Part shown: piece by piece, positions 1-4,776 of the stretch
Layout: every line of letters begins with the position of its first letter
Position numbering within the stretch: the stretch's first letter is position 1
Assembly: GCA_045531235.1 (NCBI GenBank)
Contig: JAZSDQ010000056.1
Location: 1-10,323 of the forward strand
Length of the DNA: 10,323 bases
From: RGIG5579 sp045531235
Lineage (GTDB): Bacteria; Bacillota; Clostridia; Oscillospirales; SIG627
Direction: 5' to 3'
Translations under genes and position numbers: made by a program
The notes under the pieces: generated by a model
Seen by the model: only the letters and a program-made list of their open reading frames with translations
The model's database searches: none
Told to the model about the DNA's origin: nothing

Positions 1-1
1 T

Positions 2-673
2 CAGGCAAGCGTTGCAGCATACGATACTCACAAGCTCTTCGACCCCGAAGAAGCTTTCGAGAACGTGCTCGCAAGCGCAAAAGCAAAATTTGACGAAACC
101 ATCGAGCTCCACGTTCGTTTGGGTGTTGACTCCCGTCACGCTGACCAGCAGGTTCGTGGCGCCGTTGTTCTCCCCAACGGTACCGGTAAAAAGGTACGCA
201 CCCTCGTTTTCGCTAAGGGTGACAATGTAAAGGCAGCTGAGGAAGCAGGCTCTGATTACGTAGGAGCTGAAGATCTCGTTGCAAAGATCCAGAATGAGAA
301 CTGGTTTGAGTTCGACGTTGTTATCGCTACCCCCGATATGATGGGTGTCATCGGTCGTTTGGGTAAGGTGCTCGGTCCCAAGGGTCTGATGCCTAACCCC
401 AAGGCAGGTACCGTAACTCCTAACGTTGCAAAAGCAGTTCAGGATGCCAAGGCAGGTAAGATTGAGTACCGTCTTGACAAAACAAACATCATCCACTGCC
501 CCATCGGCAAGGCTTCCTTCGGTAAAGAGAAGCTGGTGGAGAACTTTGAAGCTCTTATGGGCGCCATTATCAAGGCAAAGCCCGCCGCAGCAAAAGGTCA
601 GTACATCAAGAGCTGCGTCGTTGCTTCTACCATGGGCCCCGGCGTAAAAGTAAACCCCGCAAAGCTTGGCTAA
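2..673 (+). CDS. rplA: 50S ribosomal protein L1 (5' end missing)
   Basis: Ribosomal protein L1 binds 23S rRNA at the mobile L1 stalk of the large subunit and takes part in release of deacylated tRNA; in many bacteria it also represses its own operon. The frame is already open at the window edge (codon at base 2), so the true start lies upstream. An in-frame GTG at 65 is an internal valine, not a start. The 223 visible residues lack only a short N-terminus compared with the usual length of about 230. Typical L1 stretches are present: AKFDETIELHVRLGVD near the start, ADQQVRGAVVLPNGTGK, and the signature GRLGKVLGPKGLMPNPK with TVTPNVAKAV after it. The stop TAA is at 671-673. The rplJ promoter starts six bases later, so rplJL can be made independently of this gene. 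Confidence 0.97.
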   Translation, partial: QASVAAYDTHKLFDPEEAFENVLASAKAKFDETIELHVRLGVDSRHADQQVRGAVVLPNGTGKKVRTLVFAKGDNVKAAEEAGSDYVGAEDLVAKIQNENWFEFDVVIATPDMMGVIGRLGKVLGPKGLMPNPKAGTVTPNVAKAVQDAKAGKIEYRLDKTNIIHCPIGKASFGKEKLVENFEALMGAIIKAKPAAAKGQYIKSCVVASTMGPGVKVNPAKLG

Positions 674-679
674 AAAAGC

Positions 680-708
680 TTGACAAACGCGAAAGTGCGT
701 GTTATAAT
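680..708 (+). promoter_or_regulatory. Consensus promoter of rplJL
   Basis: A perfect -35 box TTGACA (680-685) and a perfect -10 box TATAAT (703-708) are separated by 17 bases, the ideal sigma-A/sigma-70 arrangement. It lies just after the rplA stop and before the L10 leader. Transcription would start near 715. Strength is inferred from the match to consensus. Confidence 0.9.
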
Positions 709-710
709 CC

Positions 711-859
711 GTTTGTTGCCTAAGACAACAGGTGAGGAATGATCCTCTGAAAGTGTATCGCCTGTCGAGGAAACAGCTCTTATACAAAAAGTATGGGCAT
801 TTCTTCGTCAGGAGAAATGCCCTTTTTGTTGTCATAAATCTAAAATGGAGGTAAAAAAG
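711..859 (+). promoter_or_regulatory. L10 leader (rplJL autoregulatory 5' UTR)
   Basis: This 5' UTR has the layout of the L10 leader that binds the L10-(L7/L12)4 complex. A lower stem pairs ACAGGTG (728-734) with CGCCTGT (759-765). An inner hairpin pairs AGGA (735-738) with TCCT (743-746). An asymmetric purine-rich bulge (about 748-758) lies between them, as expected for the protein-binding region. A terminator hairpin follows at 795-827. In Bacillus subtilis the rplJL operon is known to be regulated by L10-dependent transcription attenuation, and the same mechanism is inferred here. I could not identify the competing antiterminator pairing with confidence. Confidence 0.8.
795..827 (+). terminator. 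Attenuator hairpin in the rplJ leader
   Basis: GGGCATTTCT (795-804) pairs perfectly with AGAAATGCCC (813-822) over an eight-base loop and is followed by TTTTT (823-827). It is an intrinsic terminator placed between the promoter and the start of rplJ, so it most likely acts as the conditional terminator of the L10 leader. In a growing cell much transcription must read through it. Confidence 0.85.
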
Positions 860-1372
860 ATGCCCAGCGCAAAAATTCTTGAAAAGAAGCAGGCAGACTG
901 CGCTCAACTTTCCGAGAAGATCCAGAACTCCGTAGCAGGCGTACTTGTCAGCTATACCGGTATCAGCGTAGAGCAGGACACTCAGCTCCGTAAAGCTCTC
1001 CGTGAAGCAGGTGTAGACTACAAGGTTTACAAGAACTCCCTCATTGGAAGAGCTTGTGAAGCTAGCGGCTATGCTGATATGAAGGCTCATCTTGACGGTA
1101 TGAACGCTCTGGCTATTTCCGCTGAAGATCCCATCGCTCCCTCTAAGATTCTCAAAGAGTATGCGGACAAGATCCCCTCTTTTGAAATCAAAGCAGGATT
1201 TATCGATGGCGGTGTGATCGATGCAGCAGCTGTAAATGAACTGGCAAGCACTCCTTCCAAGGAAGAAATGCTCTGCAAGATCATGGGCAGCATGATGGGT
1301 CCCCTTTACGGACTCGCATACGTTCTTCAGGCGAAGATCGACAAAGAAGAAGGCGAAGCTACCGAAGCTTAA
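860..1372 (+). CDS. rplJ: 50S ribosomal protein L10
   Basis: L10 anchors the L7/L12 dimers to 23S rRNA and forms the base of the ribosomal stalk that recruits translation GTPases. The 170-residue product has the normal length. The N-terminal RNA-binding part shows typical L10 sequence such as VAGVLVSYTGISVEQDTQLRKAL, VDYKVYKNSL and KIPSFEIKAGFIDG, and the C-terminal helix (about 136-170) that carries L7/L12 is acidic at its end. Start choice: an upstream in-frame ATG at 845 overlaps the GGAGG ribosome binding site (847-851), so the ATG at 860, eight bases after that site, is used. The gene sits between its leader and rplL, 54 bases before the rplL start, and the two are surely cotranscribed. 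Confidence 0.96.
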   Translation: MPSAKILEKKQADCAQLSEKIQNSVAGVLVSYTGISVEQDTQLRKALREAGVDYKVYKNSLIGRACEASGYADMKAHLDGMNALAISAEDPIAPSKILKEYADKIPSFEIKAGFIDGGVIDAAAVNELASTPSKEEMLCKIMGSMMGPLYGLAYVLQAKIDKEEGEATEA

Positions 1373-1426
1373 GCTTTCCTTCTATCCACTACAAAACAAA
1401 TTTATTATTTTTGGAGGTATATGAAA

Positions 1427-1807
1427 ATGGCTACTGAAAAGACCACTCAGATTTTGGAAGAAATCAAATCCCTTACTATTCTTGAAATGAAAGATCTCGT
1501 TTCCGCACTGGAAGAAGAATTCGGCGTATCTGCTGCTCCCGTTGCTGTTGCCGGCGCTGCTGCTCCCGCAGCTGCTGCAGGCGGTGCAGAAGAAAAGAGC
1601 GAATACGACGTTGTTATGACCTCTTTCGGCGATAAGAAGCTTGACGTTATCAAGGTTGTTCGCGAGATCACCGGTCTCGGTCTGAAGGATGCTAAGGACA
1701 TGGTTGAAAACGTTCCTTCCAAGATCAAGGAAGCAGTTTCCAAGTCCGACGCTGAAGAAATTCAGAAGAAACTTGCTGAAGCAGGCGCTACCGCTGAACT
1801 GAAGTAA
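1427..1807 (+). CDS. rplL: 50S ribosomal protein L7/L12
   Basis: L7/L12 forms the multimeric flexible stalk that binds EF-Tu, EF-G, IF2 and release factors. The 126-residue product has the three expected parts. There is an N-terminal dimerisation helix (about 1-35, with LTILEMKDLVSALEEEFGV). An Ala/Gly/Pro-rich hinge follows (about 36-57). The C-terminal factor-binding domain begins with EYDVVMTSFGDKKLDVIKVV and contains GLGLKDAKDMVENVP. Start choice: GGAGG at 1413-1417 is only three bases from an ATG at 1421 but nine from the ATG at 1427, and the latter gives the usual MATEK beginning. A strong terminator follows directly. The rpoB gene that normally comes next is not here. Confidence 0.97.
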   Translation: MATEKTTQILEEIKSLTILEMKDLVSALEEEFGVSAAPVAVAGAAAPAAAAGGAEEKSEYDVVMTSFGDKKLDVIKVVREITGLGLKDAKDMVENVPSKIKEAVSKSDAEEIQKKLAEAGATAELK

Positions 1808-1820
1808 GAACTGTTTTTCA

Positions 1821-1854
1821 AAAGAAGAGAAGCTACAGCTTCTCTTCTTTTTTT
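1821..1854 (+). terminator. Terminator of the rplJL operon
   Basis: AAAGAAGAGAAGCT (1821-1834) is exactly complementary to AGCTTCTCTTCTTT (1837-1850), and the T-run continues to 1854. The innermost pairs must open to form a loop. It lies 13 bases after the rplL stop and ends the ribosomal protein unit. Confidence 0.92.
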
Positions 1855-1905
1855 ATCTTCGTAGCTATGTTACAAAAAAATAGCAAAACTTCGTCATATT
1901 TCCTA

Positions 1906-1934
1906 TTGCTTTTTTTGAAAATCTATTATATAAT
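1906..1934 (+). promoter_or_regulatory. Promoter of the lipoprotein pair
   Basis: The -10 box TATAAT (1929-1934) is perfect. The -35 box TTGCTT (1906-1911) matches consensus at four of six positions, with a 17-base spacer. It would give a 5' UTR of about 80 bases. A second TTGACA at 1989-1994 has no good -10 partner before the gene and is not called. Confidence 0.6.
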
Positions 1935-1935
1935 G

Positions 1936-1950
1936 ATGGTAGACTACCAT
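1936..1950 (+). promoter_or_regulatory. Palindromic operator-like site at the lipoprotein promoter
   Basis: ATGGTAGACTACCAT is a perfect inverted repeat of 7 bases around one central base. It begins one base after the -10 box and so covers the predicted transcription start. This is a typical place for a repressor operator. No family is assigned, and no matching regulator is encoded nearby. A smaller 5-3-5 inverted repeat (GAGGA/TCCTC, 1953-1965) follows in the leader. Confidence 0.45.
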
Positions 1951-2020
1951 ACGAGGATTTTCCTCTTGTGATCTTAAAGTTTACTTTTTTGACAATGACG
2001 ATTTTTTTGGAGATTACAAC

Positions 2021-2488
2021 ATGAAAAAAATATTAGTTTTTCTTTTGGTCTTCTCCGTTGTTTTTGCATTTTCAGCATGCTCTCCCAAGAAAGATAATCC
2101 TTCGACGGAAGATCAAAATAATGTTACCGTAACAGGTGACGAAAACGAATCTGAATCTACCATTACAAACGAAGAAAACGCTGGAACCGGTGAAAATTCA
2201 GGAACAGGAAACGACAGTGGCTCCTCCGGCTCCGGCAACGACAGCGGTTCTTCCGGCTCCGGCAACGACAGCGGTTCTTCCGGCTCCGGCAACGACGGCG
2301 GTTCTTCCGGCTCCGGCAACGACGGCGGTTCTTCCGGCTCCGGCAACGACGGCGGTTCTTCCGGCTCCGGCAACGACAGCGGTTCTTCCGGCTCCGGCAA
2401 CGACGGCGGTTCTTCCACTCCTGATCCTGATACAGGAATTGTTGTTCTTCCCAATGGAAACATCGAATTGCCTATGGTTCCCTTTTAA
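2021..2488 (+). CDS. Small lipoprotein with Gly/Ser/Asn/Asp repeats
   Basis: This is a secreted, lipid-anchored protein of unknown function; I do not recognise a family. Residues 1-19 form a signal peptide (MKK, then a hydrophobic run) ending in the lipobox FSAC, so Cys20 is the predicted lipidated residue. The mature protein begins with an acidic Asn/Glu/Thr-rich spacer (about 21-62). Eight 9-residue repeats of the type GNDSGSSGS follow (63-132, the last one incomplete), and then a short tail ending in IELPMVPF. The repeats look like a flexible hydrophilic stalk. The only possibly structured part is the C-terminal 20 or so residues. GGAG (2009-2012) is eight bases before the ATG. A second lipoprotein follows after 30 bases and ends in a related motif, so the two probably form an operon. 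Confidence 0.8.
   Translation: MKKILVFLLVFSVVFAFSACSPKKDNPSTEDQNNVTVTGDENESESTITNEENAGTGENSGTGNDSGSSGSGNDSGSSGSGNDSGSSGSGNDGGSSGSGNDGGSSGSGNDGGSSGSGNDSGSSGSGNDGGSSTPDPDTGIVVLPNGNIELPMVPF
2207..2416 (+). repeat. 27-bp tandem repeat, about 7.8 copies, inside the lipoprotein gene
   Basis: Units start at 2207, 2234, 2261, 2288, 2315, 2342, 2369 and 2396 (last one 21 bases). Unit 1 differs at several synonymous sites. Units 2-7 are identical except for one base that switches the fourth residue between Ser (AGC) and Gly (GGC), in the order S, S, G, G, G, S; the truncated eighth unit also has Gly. Near identity at the DNA level suggests recent expansion by slippage or unequal recombination. Because the unit length is a multiple of three, copy changes keep the frame. 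Confidence 0.97.
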
Positions 2489-2518
2489 TTAACCAATTTG
2501 TTTAGTGAGGTAAAATAA

Positions 2519-3043
2519 ATGAAAAGACTGATTTTCCCCCTCGTACTTCTTGTACTGATCACCGCCGTGGTATTCGTTTCATGCGGAAAGACGGAACCCC
2601 AGACTGAAACAATGGAAGAAACAGCAACGGTCGAAATTACTTCCTCCACGGCTATTAAAACTACTTCCACAGCACCTAAGCAAAGCACAACGATCCCCAC
2701 CCACTCTTCCGTGGTTGAAGGCGGATATATTGCTATGAGCGGTCTTGCTAATCCCAGTGCTTCCTTCTTTTCCCTGGGTCTCCCGCCCATTCCTAACGGT
2801 CCGGTTGCTACCCCAAGCACAACGACTGCAGCAAGGACTACCACAACTACTACGACAGCCTCCACCACCACAGCTCCTACAGCTACTACTGCAGGCAGCG
2901 GTGACGGCTCCGGCACTCCCGGCAATTCCTCTTCTTCTGCAACTGTTTCTACCTCTATCAACGGTGCAGCAGGAAATTATGAAACTCCTGTTATGCCCTT
3001 CTTCCAGAAGCTTGTACAAGGTGTTTACGCAATCTTTGGTTAA
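2519..3043 (+). CDS. Small Thr-rich lipoprotein
   Basis: This is a predicted lipid-anchored surface protein of unknown function. Residues 1-21 form a signal peptide with the lipobox FVSC, so Cys22 is the predicted lipidated residue. After it comes a Thr/Ser/Glu-rich segment, then a less repetitive stretch (about 67-97, containing SGLANPSASFFSLGLPPIP). A Thr-dominated linker (about 101-126) with a seven-Thr run and a Gly/Ser-rich part follow. The final 20 residues start ETPVMPFF and end hydrophobically (QGVYAIFG). The motif E-x-P-x-x-P-F resembles the end of the upstream lipoprotein. GAGG at 2507-2510 is eight bases before the ATG, and the gene starts 30 bases after its neighbour. A terminator closes the unit. 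The Thr-rich part recalls O-glycosylated linkers, but that is only an analogy. Confidence 0.8.
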   Translation: MKRLIFPLVLLVLITAVVFVSCGKTEPQTETMEETATVEITSSTAIKTTSTAPKQSTTIPTHSSVVEGGYIAMSGLANPSASFFSLGLPPIPNGPVATPSTTTAARTTTTTTTASTTTAPTATTAGSGDGSGTPGNSSSSATVSTSINGAAGNYETPVMPFFQKLVQGVYAIFG

Positions 3044-3059
3044 TTAAATAAAGGTTATG

Positions 3060-3089
3060 AAAGTCACGGCAAAAGCCGTGACTTTTTTT
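3060..3089 (+). terminator. Terminator of the lipoprotein operon
   Basis: AAAGTCACGGC (3060-3070) and GCCGTGACTTT (3075-3085) form a perfect 11-bp stem with an AAAA loop. The T-run continues to 3089. It begins 16 bases after the second lipoprotein stop and separates this operon from the carboxypeptidase gene. Confidence 0.95.
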
Positions 3090-3142
3090 GTTCTACTTTC
3101 ACCCGTATTTACATAAAATGTAGCAAATCGGGAGGGTTAATT

Positions 3143-4318
3143 ATGAAAATACTAAAACAAGTCTTACTTATTACGCTTTCAGCAATACTGCTTACAACAG
3201 CAGTTTTTGCAAAAGAAAACGATATCAATACGATCGCGGAAAATGCCCCTATTGATTTGAAACTCCCTTGTAAAAGTGCCGTTCTCATAGAACAAACTAC
3301 AGGGCAGATTCTTTATTCCCATCATTCAGAAGAAAGACTGCCCATTGCCAGCGTAACTAAAATTATGACGCTTCTTCTTACTATGGAGGCCTTAGAAAAC
3401 GGTGTCATTTCATTAGAGGAAAACGTTCCTATCAGCGAAACCGCCGCTTCCATGGGTGGAAGCCAAGCGTATCTTGAAGTAGGCGAACAGATCTCACTTC
3501 ACGATATTTTAAAAGCAGTATTCGTTTCCAGTGCCAATGACGGCGCTGTTGCCTTGGCAGAGCTGATTTCCGGAAGTGTGGAAGGATTTGTTGCCGCAAT
3601 GAATGATAAAGCCGCCCAGCTTGGTATGCACAACACCATTTTCTATAATCCCACAGGTCTCGATGACGGAGATACCAATCTCTCTACTGCAAGCGATGTG
3701 GCTCTTATGAGCAAAGCCCTTTTGCAATATGAAAAGATTTACGAATATACAACCATTTGGATCGATTCTATCCGAAACGGTGCGTTTGGACTTTCCAATA
3801 CAAATAAACTCATTCGTTTTTATCCCGGCGCAACGGGGCTGAAAACAGGATCCACGGCAAAAGCAAAATTTTGCGTATCTGCCTCAGCAGAACGTAATGG
3901 CCTGAAGTTATGCGCCGTTGTCTTGGCAGGAGAAAGCAGCGCCGACCGTTTTCAGGCAGCAAAAACGCTCCTTGATTACGGCTTTGCAAATTATGCCTTC
4001 TTTACTCCGGAAAAAATTGAGCTTTCTCCGATCCACGTTTGGGACGGCACGAAAAGCAGCGTTCATCCTTCCGCCGTTCTTGACGGTTTTCTTCTTCCCA
4101 AATCAAGCGCAGGCAGTATAAAAACAGAAGTGGAAATGGAAAGCGAATTAATTGCTCCTGTGGAAATCGGACAAAAAGTCGGAAAAATTCTCTATAAAAA
4201 AGGAGACGAGATCATCTTTGAAACCGATATCACTGCAACGGAAAGCGTAGATGCCATCTCCTTTTCTCAGATCACAAAACGGCTCTTGGCGCTCTTTTTT
4301 ACAGGTACTATGAAATAA
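3143..4318 (+). CDS. D-alanyl-D-alanine carboxypeptidase (peptidase S11, DacF/PBP5 type)
   Basis: This low-molecular-weight penicillin-binding protein removes the terminal D-Ala from peptidoglycan pentapeptides outside the membrane and so limits cross-linking. The product has 391 residues, normal for the family. Residues 1-23 form a signal peptide with a likely cut after VFA. All three catalytic motifs are present: SVTK (Ser70, Lys73), SAN (130-132) and KTG (234-236). Residues from about 285 onward match the position of the C-terminal beta-rich PBP5 domain. The end (SFSQITKRLLALFFTGTMK) is an amphipathic or hydrophobic tail that probably holds the protein on the membrane. GGGAGGG at 3130-3136 precedes the ATG. 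A -10-like TAAAAT (3114-3119) lies upstream without a clear -35 box. It has its own terminator, so it is probably monocistronic. DacA, DacB and DacF cannot be told apart here. Confidence 0.93.
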   Translation: MKILKQVLLITLSAILLTTAVFAKENDINTIAENAPIDLKLPCKSAVLIEQTTGQILYSHHSEERLPIASVTKIMTLLLTMEALENGVISLEENVPISETAASMGGSQAYLEVGEQISLHDILKAVFVSSANDGAVALAELISGSVEGFVAAMNDKAAQLGMHNTIFYNPTGLDDGDTNLSTASDVALMSKALLQYEKIYEYTTIWIDSIRNGAFGLSNTNKLIRFYPGATGLKTGSTAKAKFCVSASAERNGLKLCAVVLAGESSADRFQAAKTLLDYGFANYAFFTPEKIELSPIHVWDGTKSSVHPSAVLDGFLLPKSSAGSIKTEVEMESELIAPVEIGQKVGKILYKKGDEIIFETDITATESVDAISFSQITKRLLALFFTGTMK

Positions 4319-4340
4319 TCGCCCTACGGGGCGATTTTTT
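4317..4340 (+). terminator. Terminator of the carboxypeptidase gene
   Basis: AATCGCCC (4317-4324) pairs with GGGCGATT (4329-4336) over a TACG loop, followed by T's to 4340. The stem begins within the TAA stop codon (4316-4318), so coding end and terminator overlap. Confidence 0.92.
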
Positions 4341-4351
4341 CTTTGTTCCTA

Positions 4352-4380
4352 TTGACAAAAATTGTCGTTGGTAATAAAAT
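4352..4380 (+). promoter_or_regulatory. Promoter of the metal-efflux operon
   Basis: A perfect -35 box TTGACA (4352-4357), a 17-base spacer and the -10 box TAAAAT (4375-4380) lie just before the ArsR-type operator. Transcription would start near 4387, within that operator. A small inverted repeat GACAA/TTGTC (4354-4366) overlaps the -35 box. Confidence 0.85.
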
Positions 4381-4386
4381 AACATT

Positions 4387-4400
4387 TGAACAGCTGTTCA
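4387..4400 (+). promoter_or_regulatory. ArsR/SmtB-family operator
   Basis: TGAACA-GC-TGTTCA is a perfect inverted repeat and matches the core of known SmtB/CadC/ArsR-family operators (TGAACA, two bases, TGTTCA). It begins six bases after the -10 box and lies just before the ribosome binding site of the regulator gene. A repressor bound here would block the start of transcription. The adjacent gene encodes such a repressor, so autoregulation is strongly implied. Confidence 0.88.
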
Positions 4401-4419
4401 TTTGTTGAAAGGAGAAATT

Positions 4420-4776
4420 ATGAACGAAGAACTGCAAATAACCCCCTTTCTTTTTCTTACGGAAAAGGAAGCGGAAGACAAAAGAAATAAGCTTCCCTCG
4501 GAAGATCATCTTACCTCTCTTTCCGAGCTTTTTAAAATGTTTGGAGATCGCACCCGCCTTTCCATTTTGTATCTTTTAGGACAAGGCGAACTTTGCGTAG
4601 GAGATCTTGCCGCCATTATGGATATGACACCCTCCGCCATTTCCCATCAGCTTCGCCTTTTAAAAAACGCTTCTCTTGTACGGTTTCGCCGTGACGGAAA
4701 GACCTTTTTCTATTCCTTAGACGACGATCACGTGGATACTATTACAAAAATGGGATTGGAGCACGTGCAGGAATGA
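4420..4776 (+). CDS. ArsR/SmtB-family metal-sensing repressor (Zn/Cd type)
   Basis: A winged-helix dimeric repressor that leaves DNA when it binds metal. The 118-residue protein has the ArsR fold: MFGDRTRLSILYLL (helices 1-2), ELCVGDLA (helix 3) and the recognition region TPSAISHQLRLLKNASLV, then the wing with RRDGKTFFYSL. The helix-5 metal site is complete: Asp102, His104, His115 and Glu118 have the same spacing (+2, +11, +3) as the zinc site of SmtB and CzrA. Of the CadC-type helix-3/N-terminal site only Cys59 remains; the second helix-3 Cys is Gly61 and there is no Cys in the N-terminal arm. Start choice: AAAGGAG (4408-4414) is five bases before the ATG; the TTG at 4402 lies before that site. 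The last codon overlaps the ATPase start (ATGA). Confidence 0.93.
   Translation: MNEELQITPFLFLTEKEAEDKRNKLPSEDHLTSLSELFKMFGDRTRLSILYLLGQGELCVGDLAAIMDMTPSAISHQLRLLKNASLVRFRRDGKTFFYSLDDDHVDTITKMGLEHVQE

Noticed and set aside
845..859. Upstream in-frame ATG for rplJ giving a protein five residues longer
   Set aside because: This ATG overlaps the GGAGG ribosome binding site, which is well placed for the ATG at 860; the shorter form matches the L10 family beginning.
1989..1994. TTGACA as a second promoter for the first lipoprotein gene
   Set aside because: No acceptable -10 box lies 16-18 bases downstream, and the ribosome binding site already occupies that region.
2207..2416. CRISPR-like regular repeats
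   Set aside because: The units are directly adjacent with no spacers and encode an in-frame peptide repeat.
2113..2492. Long overlapping ORFs in other frames across the lipoprotein repeat (Pro/Glu-rich antisense, Ala/Thr-rich sense)
   Set aside because: A repeat unit of 27 bases without stops keeps other frames open automatically. The called frame has a signal peptide, lipobox and ribosome binding site.
2485..2961. Long Val-rich antisense ORF opposite the Thr-rich lipoprotein
   Set aside because: It is the complement of Thr/Ser codon runs (ACC, ACT, GCA), lacks a supported start site and lies opposite a gene with clear expression signals.
4402..4419. TTG start for the ArsR-type repressor
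   Set aside because: It lies before the AAAGGAG site and has no ribosome binding site of its own; the ATG at 4420 is correctly spaced.
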